From NCBI RefSeq assembly GCF_040833995.1, contig NZ_CP162137.1, forward strand, positions 2,156,501 through 2,220,500: a stretch of 64,000 nt of DNA, given 5' to 3'. Both the position numbers and the translations under genes were made by a program. Positions within the stretch are counted from its first letter, which is position 1. Each line of letters opens with the position of its first letter. Positions 1 to 9,323 of this stretch are shown one piece after another. Source of the DNA: Leptospira sp. WS58.C1. GTDB taxonomy: Bacteria; Spirochaetota; Leptospiria; Leptospirales; Leptospiraceae. Below the pieces are notes generated by a model. That model saw only the letters and a list, made by a program, of their open reading frames with translations. It had not been told where the DNA came from and ran no database searches.

Positions 1-2
1 TG

Positions 3-83
3 TCTCAAAGTTGTAAAAGCGATTGCGATTCCTATATGACCAACTGTGTATTGATCTTAAGCGCGACCGGGTTCGGCCAATAA
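3..83 (+). CDS. C-terminal end of an unidentified Cys-rich protein (partial)
   Basis: An open frame enters from the left edge and ends with TAA directly before the rsmE stop on the other strand. The 26 visible residues hold three cysteines (CKSDC and a later NC) and end in a hydrophobic stretch finishing FGQ. The end-to-end fit with rsmE suggests a real convergent gene tail. The beginning is outside the window, the frame is short and chance is possible. No function can be given. Confidence 0.35.
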   Translation, partial: SQSCKSDCDSYMTNCVLILSATGFGQ

Positions 84-782
84 TCAATTTAGATTCCCTA
101 ACCTAAACATAGAGGCCGCAAAAATCCCGGCGGTCTCAATTCTCAAAATAGAATCACCCACGTTCACGGATAAAATCCCGAATTGAGAGATCAGTTCTAA
201 TTCTTCTTTTCTAAATCCGCCTTCCGGTCCGATCAAAACGATTTTGTTTTGTATGTTTTCGGGACTGATCCGTATCTCGGATCTTGGGTCAAAAAGAAGA
301 AGTTCCTCTTTTTTTGATTTGGACTCTTCCAAAAATTTAGAAAGTGAGATCGGTCCTTTGATCTCGGGCAAAAAATCCCGACCGGATTGAGAAGAAGCTT
401 CCGCTGCCACTTTCAATAATCTTTCCGAATTTAAGTCTTTTCGATCCGAATGAGAAAAAACTAAAAAGTTAAACTCAGTAATCCCGAGTTCCGTTCCTTT
501 TTGGATAAGCCACTCCAGCCGATTCCCTTTCGGAATAGCTGTCGCGATCTTTGCAGAAGTTTTCGGTCTTTCTTTTTTTTCGGAACGGACTAGGCTCCCT
601 ATCTTAGAAGAAGAAGGTACGTTATAAACGAAACCTGCTCCTGCGCCGTCCTTGATGATGACGATTTTTTCTTCCGAAAATATTCTGAATGCTTTTAGAT
701 GAGAGATCTCTTCTCCTTCTAACTTTAATTCGGGAGAAGACAGAAATCCAGGTCGAAAAAAAACGATCTCTTCCGAGGACAT
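84..782 (-). CDS. rsmE: 16S rRNA (uracil-1498-N3)-methyltransferase RsmE
   Basis: SPOUT-class methyltransferase that methylates U1498 of 16S rRNA with S-adenosylmethionine. The N-terminal third (about 1-70) fits the PUA-like RNA-binding domain. The C-terminal two thirds carry the family signatures LIGPEGGF (about 182-189) and LRIETAG near the end, which form the trefoil-knot SAM site. At 232 residues it has the usual family length. Its ATG shares one base with the stop of the LolA-like gene just upstream (TAATG arrangement), so the two are probably translated from one message. Confidence 0.93.
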   Translation of the reverse strand: MSSEEIVFFRPGFLSSPELKLEGEEISHLKAFRIFSEEKIVIIKDGAGAGFVYNVPSSSKIGSLVRSEKKERPKTSAKIATAIPKGNRLEWLIQKGTELGITEFNFLVFSHSDRKDLNSERLLKVAAEASSQSGRDFLPEIKGPISLSKFLEESKSKKEELLLFDPRSEIRISPENIQNKIVLIGPEGGFRKEELELISQFGILSVNVGDSILRIETAGIFAASMFRLGNLN

Positions 783-1573
783 TAGAGTCTATTTAGATTA
801 TCCAATTCGAATAAGGAAGGATCCGGTTTTACGTCACGATCCACTTCCGTATATTCCAAGACGCTGATCGCACCCGTATTCAGATCCAACATTTCCAATC
901 TACTGACTATATCTTCTTTTGAGACCTTCTGTTTTGCTTTTACCTTAACAGGACCGTACTTTATGTTCATAGTTTTATAAAGTACCCCGTCTTTATCATG
1001 AAAATCCAAACGAACAGGCCTTAATGTATCCGGTTCCAAAAGTAAAATAAGTTTGGAATAAAAATACGGAACGATCGGCCGAAGCGCCACTCGTTTCATT
1101 TTTTTACCAGCAATATCCAGATCACTTTGTACGATCGGATTATAATTTGCCTGGTAGGAAGTTCCCGCTAGATCCACGAAGCTGAATCCGGTATTCAGAT
1201 GGTTCTCGTATTTTTCTTCGTCGTTCTTTTTGAAAATTTTTCTGGAAAGCGCATTGAAGGCGAAGATCAATTCCCCGTCTTCTTTAAATAAGATCTTATA
1301 TTCTAGACCACGCCCTTTACTTTCGAATAGGGAGAGAGAATCTTCTCCCTTTCTGAAAATACTCATGTCCCATGTCCACGAATCTCCTGTCTTTTTGATC
1401 AGGATCAGGCTCGCTTTAACTAAACCGTCCGCTTTTAAAAGGGCCTGATCTAATCTTGCGACTAGTTCCTGGGCAACCCTAGCTTTATCCGGAGGAACCT
1501 GAGCATGGGAAATTTCCCCAGTCATCAGGATCGGGAATAATAGGATGATCGAAATAAGATGAAACTTTTTCAA
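782..1573 (-). CDS. LolA-like outer-membrane lipoprotein-sorting family protein
   Basis: Exported protein of 263 residues with a signal peptide (about 1-24, ending SHA before QVPP). The body is all-beta in character: it describes how a '[19 protein letters not shown]' type strand pair is followed by a KMKRVALRP segment and a C-terminal [13 protein letters not shown] strand. This matches the LolA/LolB-like superfamily of lipoprotein carriers, in particular the uncharacterised sorting-protein branch and not classical LolA. It is probably periplasmic and binds a lipidated partner. It is cotranscribed with rsmE. Family placement is by overall pattern; no catalytic residues are expected. Confidence 0.65.
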   Translation of the reverse strand: MKKFHLISIILLFPILMTGEISHAQVPPDKARVAQELVARLDQALLKADGLVKASLILIKKTGDSWTWDMSIFRKGEDSLSLFESKGRGLEYKILFKEDGELIFAFNALSRKIFKKNDEEKYENHLNTGFSFVDLAGTSYQANYNPIVQSDLDIAGKKMKRVALRPIVPYFYSKLILLLEPDTLRPVRLDFHDKDGVLYKTMNIKYGPVKVKAKQKVSKEDIVSRLEMLDLNTGAISVLEYTEVDRDVKPDPSLFELDNLNRL

Positions 1574-1606
1574 AACCTTTCCTTCCCGACAAATCTAAGG
1601 GTTCTA

Positions 1607-3133
1607 TTATTCTGCTCTTAAACTAGGTGCACTATAAGAGTAAAGACTATGAACGGAACCTTGGGCTTGAGCGGATTCACTCCTTCTTTCGAATCTAAGT
1701 TTCCCGTCTCGGAGCCCTTGATGTAAGTCTTGGACGGAACGGAATCCCATATCCTGAAAAGAAAGTCTAAGTCCAAGGCTTAAATACGGAATAAAGTTCA
1801 ATATCGAACCTCTATCCACAACGGAACCGCTGACTCCTTGGGCCACTTTGACTTTTTGGCCCTCGTTAAAATAACGTTTATCTCCGCCGGCTTTCATTGC
1901 CTCGATACTTGCCATTCCCCGATACTTCTTGAGACGTATTCCATTCTCGTAAAAATACTCTCCGGGTGCTTCTGTCGTTCCGGCAAACATAAATCCCATC
2001 ATACACGCAGAAGCTCCGATTGCCAAAGCATTTGCGATGTCTCCGATATTGGAAATTCCACCATCTGCGATAACAGGAACGTCATATTTTGCTGCATGGG
2101 CTGCGGTCTGATAGACCGCAGTGGCTTGGGCTCTTCCCACAGCCATGGTGTCCTGTGTGATACAAATGGAACCAGGTCCCATTCCGATCCTAAGTCCATC
2201 TGCTCCTGCACCGATCAGATTTTCGGCCTGACCACGAGTGACCACATTTCCACCAATCACTTCTAGATTTTTGAAATTAGATTTAATGAATTTGAGCATC
2301 TCAATTTGGTAGATCGAGTTTCCTTGGGCAGAATCGATGATGATCACATCTACTCCAGCCTCATACAATGCAGCAACCCTGTCCCTGGACTCAGGTAAGG
2401 TAGAAACCGCAGCTCCACATCGGAGTCTTTTGTTCTCGTCCTTGGAAGAATCGGGGAATTCTTTATTCTTTTTCAGGTCGGAACGACTCACTAAAGAGAC
2501 AAGTTTTCCGTCTGTATCGATAATCGGAAGTTTTCCGATCTTTTCCTTTTTGATGATATCGTTTGCTTCTTTTAAAGTGATCCCAGCTCTGCCGGTAATC
2601 ACGTCAGTTGTCATTACTTTTTCCACAGGAATAGAACGATCCCGTTCGAAATCGATATCTCTATTGGTTACGATCCCAACCAATTTGGAATTTCTGGTCC
2701 CGTCCGCCGTGATCGGGATCCCGGTGAATCCCAAAGTTTCTTTAATCCTATCCAGATCGTGGATCGTATTCTTTGGTCCGAGGACCACAGGGTCGGAAAT
2801 GAATCCGTTTTCAAAACGTTTGACTTTGCTAACTTCGGCAACCTGTTCTTCTACGGAATTATTATAATGGATAATTCCGATCCCTCCCATAAGGGCCTGT
2901 GCGATAGCCATGGAGGACTCGGTCACAGTGTCCATTGGGGAACTTACGAACGGCTTCTTAAGTTTGATCTTTTTTGTTAATCTAGTCTCTAGTTCAACTT
3001 CGGAAGGATTGAAATCGATAAAACCGGGCAGGACTAAAAAGTCCCGATAGGTAAGCCCGATTTGCATGCTGAAAAGTTCTTCGCCGGCTAGGCCGTCTAA
3101 AAATTGGGAGTCTCGGTAAGATTGGTTTGACAT
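1607..3133 (-). CDS. guaB: IMP dehydrogenase, eukaryote-like type
   Basis: Oxidises IMP to XMP with NAD+, the committed step of GMP synthesis. The TIM barrel is interrupted by a CBS pair (about 110-230) with typical KVMTTDVIT and GKLPIID segments. The catalytic cysteine lies in GPGSICIT near residue 325, and the mobile flap keeps the Arg-Tyr dyad (KRYFNE). The C-terminus, [14 protein letters not shown] through VHSLYSY, resembles my memory of human IMPDH2 far more than E. coli GuaB, and the 508-residue length is closer to the human enzyme. Divergent from the PilZ-like gene with an 88-base gap. Confidence 0.96.
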   Translation of the reverse strand: MSNQSYRDSQFLDGLAGEELFSMQIGLTYRDFLVLPGFIDFNPSEVELETRLTKKIKLKKPFVSSPMDTVTESSMAIAQALMGGIGIIHYNNSVEEQVAEVSKVKRFENGFISDPVVLGPKNTIHDLDRIKETLGFTGIPITADGTRNSKLVGIVTNRDIDFERDRSIPVEKVMTTDVITGRAGITLKEANDIIKKEKIGKLPIIDTDGKLVSLVSRSDLKKNKEFPDSSKDENKRLRCGAAVSTLPESRDRVAALYEAGVDVIIIDSAQGNSIYQIEMLKFIKSNFKNLEVIGGNVVTRGQAENLIGAGADGLRIGMGPGSICITQDTMAVGRAQATAVYQTAAHAAKYDVPVIADGGISNIGDIANALAIGASACMMGFMFAGTTEAPGEYFYENGIRLKKYRGMASIEAMKAGGDKRYFNEGQKVKVAQGVSGSVVDRGSILNFIPYLSLGLRLSFQDMGFRSVQDLHQGLRDGKLRFERRSESAQAQGSVHSLYSYSAPSLRAE

Positions 3134-3221
3134 TAGTGTACCTTACCTATTACATCAAAACGAAGCCAAAGGCTGGAATCAAGATAATTTTCCGCCGGAA
3201 TCCGATCGACCTAGGAATTTA

Positions 3222-4382
3222 ATGGAAAAGGTTCAAAGGAAACAAAGAGACAAAGAGTTCATCACAGATCCTGGTAAAAAACTCCATATCATTGGAAAAT
3301 TTCTACTCAAAACAGATCTACTCGTAAGGGATACGGAAACTCACGATACCGTTCAGCTGCTCTCCGTCAATAAAGACGCCACAAAAATTTTAGTACAAGG
3401 TCGGATGGCCGAACAATTTAAGCTGAATGCTCATATTGTTTTGTACAAACTGCTCGCAAGATACGTCGAACTAGAATGCGAGGTGCTGGAAGAAAAACCC
3501 AATAACCAATTCATCATGCAAGTGGAACACGTTTCCATTGCAAGCAGAGAAAGAAAATTCACACGGATCAAACCTCCCGATGGAAGTGTGTGGATCACTA
3601 ACCTACGTACTAGTAGGACTACAATTGATGCGAACTTATTCAATATTCCCACTTCCGTCAAAGTGAATTTTGCCGATACGGAAAGGACTCTCAAACCTAA
3701 ATTCGATATAGTCAAAATAGACGTTTTCAACTCTATCGGTGACAAGTTCGATCTAGTCAAAAAGACGGGAAAAATATTATATATTCCGAATACACAAAAA
3801 CCTGATTCCTATAAATCTTCCGATCCGAGCGGATTTATAGATTATGAACACGAACTAGGCGACGAGGAAGATGTTCGTAAAAAGATCATAGAATACGCCA
3901 ACCAAAAGATCAGGTCGGAACTTATCGTTCCGGTTATATATATCAATCATGATGAGCAGGCAATTCCTATAGGATATGTGCATGCCCAAAATAAGAATAG
4001 AGAAATTGATATCGCCGAAGTAATGGAGATAAAAACACTCACATTCGATATGGTAGACCGGATCAGAGAATCCAATACCATTTTAGTCAAAGAAAGATTC
4101 GCGGTTATAGATCTTTCCACAGGCGGTTTGCGGGTAAAGATCAACCATCCGGATCTGAACGGCGAGCTTCCTAGAAGGAAAGGATTCACATTCGATATAT
4201 TTTTCAAAATGCAATCTCCGATCACTGCATACGGTGTCGTTCGCTCCATAGCAAGGGATACGGACGGAAATTTGTATGTTGGACTTTCTTTGGAAGGAAA
4301 CTCCGCAAGACCCGGGGAGAAAAAACGTTTTATAGACAACGTTAACCGTATGCTTTCCGACTCCGGCGCAAAAGTCGGATAG
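3222..4382 (+). CDS. PilZ-like protein (DUF1577-type), possible c-di-GMP effector
   Basis: Cytoplasmic protein of 386 residues without signal peptide. The C-terminal third has the second half of a PilZ motif, [14 protein letters not shown] (D-x-S-x2-G), followed by a beta-rich segment ending GLSLEG, as in PilZ barrels. The first half (RxxxR) is not clear, so c-di-GMP binding is inference. The rest resembles the Leptospira-restricted DUF1577 family as I remember it. ATG is supported by AGGAA five bases upstream. It stands next to an EAL phosphodiesterase gene in convergent orientation, which fits a c-di-GMP theme. Confidence 0.6.
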   Translation: MEKVQRKQRDKEFITDPGKKLHIIGKFLLKTDLLVRDTETHDTVQLLSVNKDATKILVQGRMAEQFKLNAHIVLYKLLARYVELECEVLEEKPNNQFIMQVEHVSIASRERKFTRIKPPDGSVWITNLRTSRTTIDANLFNIPTSVKVNFADTERTLKPKFDIVKIDVFNSIGDKFDLVKKTGKILYIPNTQKPDSYKSSDPSGFIDYEHELGDEEDVRKKIIEYANQKIRSELIVPVIYINHDEQAIPIGYVHAQNKNREIDIAEVMEIKTLTFDMVDRIRESNTILVKERFAVIDLSTGGLRVKINHPDLNGELPRRKGFTFDIFFKMQSPITAYGVVRSIARDTDGNLYVGLSLEGNSARPGEKKRFIDNVNRMLSDSGAKVG

Positions 4383-4433
4383 TTACTGTATACCGGCTAG
4401 TTCAAAACTGCAATTTAGAACGACAAAGTAAAA

Positions 4434-5717
4434 TTAAGGGAAATCCCACATTCGTACATCTACGAATAGAACATTATCTTCTTCCATTCTTTTGGAATAA
4501 GTCACGAGAAGTAAATTACTTTCCAGGTCGTAGTATGGGTTACTTGCGATCCAACCGCCGGAAGAGTCTTTTGCATTTTTATAAAATTGTTCTAAGAAGT
4601 ACGGTCTCCAACTCCAATTCCGTCCCACAAAAGAATCGTCTTCCAGCATTCCGGAATCGGAGATCCCCGAATAATTGGGAGAAAGTTGTCTTCCTTCATG
4701 ATTGGTCACATACATTCTAAAGACCGACTTTTCCAAAAGGTAGGAATTTCTTAATTTAATCGTTACAATACCTTCGGAGGATACGACTTCGATCCCGGAA
4801 GACTCCAAACGATCTTCCAACTCCCTTTCCTTTTTGATCCTTCGTAATAACTGGTATTTTTTATAATTAAAGAATAATTCATGGAGTTGGGAGAATCGGA
4901 TACTCAATCCGTTGATATCCATCAAATCAGGGCTCGGCTCGGCAAAATAGAAACCTTGTAAAAACCTGGCTCCGTAAGTAAGAGCATTGTACAGCTCCGT
5001 CTCCGTTTCTATACCTTCGAATAAAAGGGAACAACCCAAACTTTCCGCAAGCCTGGACAAAGTGAATAAGATCTCCTGAAAGTTCCTGGAAGCTACGGAA
5101 CTGCGGATGAGTCCAAGATCCACTTTGATTATATCCGGATGTAACGCACCGATCCGATCCAAATTGGAGGATTTAGATCCTAAATCGTCTATCGCAACCA
5201 AAAACCCCGATCTTTTATACAGATTGATCAGAGGTTTAAGCTGGTCTATTTCTCCTGAAAAATGTTCTTCTACAATTTCGATTACGATCCTTTTAGGATC
5301 CAGACCGGAATTTTTTGCGATCTGTAGAGTATAAGGCTCCTCATCCGTTTTGGAGGAAAGGTAATCCTGCATGAATGAAGGGGAAATATTGAGAAAAAGT
5401 TTCGCTTTGGGATCGAGCCCGGGAGTTTTGCCGATCTTTTCCATCGCCTTTCTGCGAATGGTTCTATCAATTTCTAATTTAAGGTTTTTGAATTCTTCTC
5501 TTTCAGGAACGGAGAAAAAATGAGGAATATCGGCTAAGAAGAACGGCCCAAGACTGTGAACATTACCTTCTTTATCTATACATCGAGCGAGTGCCTCGTA
5601 CCCGAAGATAGAGTCTTTTTCCACCGACAAAATGGGTTGGAAGTACGGAACAATTTCACCTTCGGAAAACCATTCCCGCCATTTGGATGCGCTCCAAGAA
5701 GTTCTTCCTTCGCTCAT
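4434..5717 (-). CDS. EAL-domain c-di-GMP phosphodiesterase with YkuI-type C-terminal sensor
   Basis: The EAL domain (about 25-265) hydrolyses c-di-GMP to pGpG. The residues needed for catalysis appear present: EALAR, the Asn in LNISPSF, the Glu pair in EIVEEHF, DDLGS, the Lys in IIKVD, FEGIE and the QGFYF end. No GGDEF domain is fused. The C-terminal part (about 300-425; NWSWRPYF, ASNPYYD, LLVTYSKRM) resembles the PAS-like domain of Bacillus YkuI, a ligand-sensing tail. The ATG at 5717 is taken; an in-frame TTG three codons upstream is possible. Soluble, no membrane segments. Confidence 0.85.
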   Translation of the reverse strand: MSEGRTSWSASKWREWFSEGEIVPYFQPILSVEKDSIFGYEALARCIDKEGNVHSLGPFFLADIPHFFSVPEREEFKNLKLEIDRTIRRKAMEKIGKTPGLDPKAKLFLNISPSFMQDYLSSKTDEEPYTLQIAKNSGLDPKRIVIEIVEEHFSGEIDQLKPLINLYKRSGFLVAIDDLGSKSSNLDRIGALHPDIIKVDLGLIRSSVASRNFQEILFTLSRLAESLGCSLLFEGIETETELYNALTYGARFLQGFYFAEPSPDLMDINGLSIRFSQLHELFFNYKKYQLLRRIKKERELEDRLESSGIEVVSSEGIVTIKLRNSYLLEKSVFRMYVTNHEGRQLSPNYSGISDSGMLEDDSFVGRNWSWRPYFLEQFYKNAKDSSGGWIASNPYYDLESNLLLVTYSKRMEEDNVLFVDVRMWDFP

Positions 5718-5812
5718 TCTTAACAATAAAATGAAAACCCTGTAGGAAGGATCAAGGATTTAAAATCAAAAGTTCTTATCCAAATGTAAAAGGAGAATGA
5801 AGGCTACTAAAA

Positions 5813-7468
5813 CTAATAGCCGACCCCTAGTCCACAGCCGAAACCTTCCGGAATACCGACCCATGGGCTTCTCGGCCCAGAATTTCGGATTAAATTTCTA
5901 TTCCCGCCTAAGTTTTCTCGGAGAATTTCCATAAATCTCTCTTTTGTGAAAAGATCTTCGGATTCGGTTAACAATTTTAATCGATCATAGTATACTTTTA
6001 GATCCGGATCATGGATCAGATTTTGTCCGGAAGAAACGGATTCCAAGTATCCGAGAGGAATATTGCGAGTAAAATGCCCCACTCTCCAGTTAGAGACTGA
6101 TTTCAATTTACTTAATAAAGGGTCCGTTAAGGCATTAGAATCAACGATCTTGCGATTTGCTCCAGCAAAATAGCCATAAAAGCCCACATTGATGGTTGCA
6201 CAGGCTTTGTCTTGGTCCTTAGGGGTCTTTTTAAACTTTCTACCTGCTTCCGCCCAGCCGTGAGTCGGGAATTCTTTGGACCTTAAGGAGCGTAAAAAAT
6301 TCGTGCTTCTAAAATAAGCACCTTTTTCGTCTTGGATCTCTCCGTCGTTTCTAAGCCTAATATAATCTTTTGTAATATACAAATTAGAGTTTTGATTTAA
6401 CAAGAATAAGGCGACAAAGAATAGAACGCTCACCTTAGGAAGATAGGGAGGAGAAATCTCCGAAAACAAGAATACGCAGGCCACAAACGGAAGTGCAAAA
6501 AATCTTCCCGCCATAAAATCCCCGCCGATGGAGCAGACATACAGAACATAAAGTCCCACACCTGCGGATAAAGCCGCCTCCAAAAATTTCCTTTTCCAGA
6601 TAAAATAAGGTAACAGTAGGATCGTAAACAAAATCGAAAGAGAAGTGAAAATGTCCCAACGAAAACTATTCTCCAGATAGTCCAAACCATAAGGCCAGAG
6701 ATGGAAAACAGTCAGATCCGTGTTTAATTTTGCATAGGCGGTATTCGGGAACAGATATCCGTAATATACCAATGAAAATGCTGACCAAAGAATAATCGGC
6801 ATAAGGCCCAAAACCGCAGCGCCGATCCACTTACCTTGGATTTTTTTCTCTTTTATAGGTTTATACAAATAGAGAAGAAATGGAAGTCCTATGAGAACCG
6901 TGTCTTGTCGGTTCAGATAGGATAGTGAAAGATACAAAAAGAAAAGAAAAACGTCCGCCGAACCGCATTTTTTCTCCAGACCGAATGCCTTATCTAAAAA
7001 CAGAACGATAAGTAGAAATGAAAGAGGATTTTCCAAACCGGAACTGGAATAATCCACAAACGCTCTGGAAATTAATAATACCAAAAGTATCCAAGAAGCA
7101 CGGAACAAACTTTCTCCTTTTTTCCCAGAACGAGAAAGTAGAAGATAAGCCGTCGTCCCGACACAAATCCAGGAAAGAATTAAAGAAGAATAATATACTG
7201 GTATCGTCCAGAAGGAAAGGAAGATCAGACCAAATAACCAAAGGGGATGCGTATAAGCTTGGACACGTTCGTAGGTATTCCATCGCAAACCGTGTCCGTT
7301 TAAAAAATTCTCCACGGTTCTAAAACTGATATAAGCATCTTCCGTAACCCAGGAATTCACGATCACCACATAGGCGAATAAAATACAGGAGATCGGAAAA
7401 AAGAAATTAGGAAGAGGTTTTTGGAAGAAGGACCGGATCTTTTCTAAGACGGAATACACTTCTTCCAA
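5813..7468 (-). CDS. Multi-pass membrane glycosyltransferase, AftB-like (GT-C fold)
   Basis: About ten membrane segments in the first 360 residues, then a soluble domain. The first loop has WVTEDAYISFRT and GHGLRWNTYERVQAYTHPLW, the acidic-loop pattern of GT-C enzymes that use polyprenyl-phosphate sugars. The soluble part (NVGFYGYFAG, KIVDSNALTDPLL, WRVGHFTRNIPLGYL) resembles mycobacterial AftB-type arabinofuranosyltransferases as I recall them. The start is TTG; no ATG is in frame nearby. It lies about 2 kb from a DprE1/DprE2 pair, which in mycobacteria makes the arabinose donor AftB uses. The acceptor is unknown, and another sugar is possible. Confidence 0.65.
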   Translation of the reverse strand: MEEVYSVLEKIRSFFQKPLPNFFFPISCILFAYVVIVNSWVTEDAYISFRTVENFLNGHGLRWNTYERVQAYTHPLWLFGLIFLSFWTIPVYYSSLILSWICVGTTAYLLLSRSGKKGESLFRASWILLVLLISRAFVDYSSSGLENPLSFLLIVLFLDKAFGLEKKCGSADVFLFFLYLSLSYLNRQDTVLIGLPFLLYLYKPIKEKKIQGKWIGAAVLGLMPIILWSAFSLVYYGYLFPNTAYAKLNTDLTVFHLWPYGLDYLENSFRWDIFTSLSILFTILLLPYFIWKRKFLEAALSAGVGLYVLYVCSIGGDFMAGRFFALPFVACVFLFSEISPPYLPKVSVLFFVALFLLNQNSNLYITKDYIRLRNDGEIQDEKGAYFRSTNFLRSLRSKEFPTHGWAEAGRKFKKTPKDQDKACATINVGFYGYFAGANRKIVDSNALTDPLLSKLKSVSNWRVGHFTRNIPLGYLESVSSGQNLIHDPDLKVYYDRLKLLTESEDLFTKERFMEILRENLGGNRNLIRNSGPRSPWVGIPEGFGCGLGVGY

Positions 7469-7579
7469 AGAAACATTCCGAATCCAAGTGTCATTCAGAA
7501 TTCGGATACCAAAAACGGTCCAAAACTTTCGTTCGGGATTTCTTCTTGACCCAGGATTTTCTTCAAGCTTCTTAGCAGA

Positions 7580-9109
7580 ATGTTCCAGCGTCTTATTTCC
7601 AGGATTTCTTCCTTTACGGACAAACCATCTGGCTTCCTGATTTTCGGTACCGTTTTCTTGTCTTTATTTTTGGCATGGCAGTACCAAACAGGAATTCGGG
7701 TCGGAGACGGTGCAATTAAACAACAACAACTTGCGGACCTTCTACAAAACGGTTTTCCGGATTTTTCCTGCAGATACGCCGGCAAAGCAATAGATCCTGA
7801 GTTTAGATTTTTACCTTTGGATCTGAAAAAAGGGTCTACCATGACCCATGTTTATAATGGAAAATGTTATTATGTTTTCCCTTTTTATTATACCGCCATT
7901 CAGTATCCTTTCGCTCTCCTAATGGGAAGATTCGGAAGTTTTTTCCTATCTTTACTCTTTGGAATTTTAACACTCAAAGTATTATTCCGGATTTCAGGAA
8001 TATTAGGCTTACAGGAAAAATCCAAATTTTTCTATTTGATCTTATTACTTCTAGGTTCCGCATTCAGTTTATTCTCCACGGACCTATCCGAAACGGTGTT
8101 GGCGATCTATGGAGTGACCCAAGGGATCTATTTTCTACTCAAAGAAGAAGGATCTTCTCAATCGTCCGATTTTGTATTTGCAGGCGGATTTTTCGGATTC
8201 GCGGCATTCTTTAGGCAGGAAACCATTCTGTTAGCAGCAAGTCTTTCCATAGTGTATGCTTTTCGAATATTCAGAAATCCAAAAACGGCATTGCTCCCTT
8301 TTACTTTCGGGACTTTTTTAATCGCCCAAGCTTTTATCAATTATTCCGTAGTTGGACATCCATTAGGTTCCCGGGGTTATCTGCAAGAATCCTCTTCTTA
8401 CGATTTCGTTTCTCAGATCTACTACTTAGGACAATTGGTGTTTTTAGGCAACGGTTCCTTGGGATTATTCGGGGCCTATCCCGCATTGGCATTTATCGTT
8501 TTATGGAGGCCGAAATCGGATTCGATCACTCGTGTCCTATACGGACTCGGGATCTTTGTACTTCTATCCGGGCTTTTGACCTCTACCAAATTTTGGCAAG
8601 GTGTACTGTTTGGACCCAGGTTCTTAATGACCATTCTCCCCTTTTTACTTTTGTTCCTATTTTTCGTATTAGAAAAAAATTGGGAGAAACTTAGTAAACC
8701 GTTCAGGATCACAGCCATTCTTCTTCTTTCCTACTCGATTGTAGGAGGGATCGTATTCGATAGGCTATATTATAAATTCACAAAATCGGTTGTGAACGAA
8801 CAAAAAGAACTCAGCGATCATACTTCCATAATAGTGATCTACAGAAAAGGTTCCGTGTTCTTACCTTCCAATTCGTTCCGAGAAGAAAGAGAAGTATATG
8901 AGATCGATTCCACTGAGTCTTTTGAGGCTCTTTTAGAAAAATTGTATGGGATCGGAAAAACTCAAGTAACGGTAGTCGGATTTAAGGATTCGTATCCAAA
9001 AGATGTTCTGGTCCCCAAATCGGAACATTTCGAATTTAAGAATAGGACGTTCTACCAAAGCCCGTCGATCAATATGGAAACTTTAGAATTTTCTAAAATA
9101 GACAAGTGA
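7580..9109 (+). CDS. Multi-pass membrane protein, possible GT-C glycosyltransferase
   Basis: Integral membrane protein of 509 residues with roughly ten to eleven hydrophobic segments up to about residue 395 and a soluble tail of about 110 residues. The first loop holds VGDGAIKQQQLADLLQNG with an Asp at the position where GT-C enzymes carry a catalytic acid, and a later loop reads NYSVVGHPLGSRGYL. This layout fits dolichyl-phosphate-mannose-type transferases, but I cannot name a family. It is divergent from the AftB-like gene (111-base gap) and convergent with the DprE1-like gene. No clear Shine-Dalgarno sequence precedes the ATG. Confidence 0.55.
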   Translation: MFQRLISRISSFTDKPSGFLIFGTVFLSLFLAWQYQTGIRVGDGAIKQQQLADLLQNGFPDFSCRYAGKAIDPEFRFLPLDLKKGSTMTHVYNGKCYYVFPFYYTAIQYPFALLMGRFGSFFLSLLFGILTLKVLFRISGILGLQEKSKFFYLILLLLGSAFSLFSTDLSETVLAIYGVTQGIYFLLKEEGSSQSSDFVFAGGFFGFAAFFRQETILLAASLSIVYAFRIFRNPKTALLPFTFGTFLIAQAFINYSVVGHPLGSRGYLQESSSYDFVSQIYYLGQLVFLGNGSLGLFGAYPALAFIVLWRPKSDSITRVLYGLGIFVLLSGLLTSTKFWQGVLFGPRFLMTILPFLLLFLFFVLEKNWEKLSKPFRITAILLLSYSIVGGIVFDRLYYKFTKSVVNEQKELSDHTSIIVIYRKGSVFLPSNSFREEREVYEIDSTESFEALLEKLYGIGKTQVTVVGFKDSYPKDVLVPKSEHFEFKNRTFYQSPSINMETLEFSKIDK

Positions 9110-9118
9110 TATTAGTTT

Positions 9119-9243
9119 CGCACAGAGTCCACGGAGCACACAGAGGTAAAAAATATTGGAATTAACCTCCGTGATCTCAGTGCCCTCCGTGCGAACGAAA
9201 ATGCACAAACTCGGATTTACACGCAGAGACACGGAGTCTCTTT
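9119..9243. repeat. Dispersed CACAGAG/CACGGAG palindromic repeat
   Basis: Between convergent genes. Purine-rich CACAGAG-CACGGAG words (9120-9151) are answered by their imperfect reverse complements (9165-9201), giving a long hairpin, followed by another copy of the same words (9221-9237). Related tracts occur at 11734, 13533, 42431 and 44457, always outside genes. Two nearby copies of a GTAGGAGTTCC-like word (9246 and 9288) recur near 11766. Confidence 0.75.
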
Positions 9244-9301
9244 TGTAGGAGTTCCGACATGGTGAAAAACGAATCACCTTAGCACGATGTGGGAGTTCCA
9301 A

Positions 9302-9319
9302 CACTGCGGCTTCGCAGTG
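9302..9319. terminator. Hairpin between convergent genes
   Basis: Perfect 7-bp stem CACTGCG/CGCAGTG with a GCTT loop, just after the end of the DprE1-like gene on the minus strand. No long T-run follows, so intrinsic termination is uncertain. Confidence 0.4.
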
Positions 9320-9323
9320 AGAT

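Noticed and set aside
1838..2980. Long plus-strand frames antisense to guaB
   Set aside because: They mirror a highly conserved enzyme and show no domain or ribosome site.
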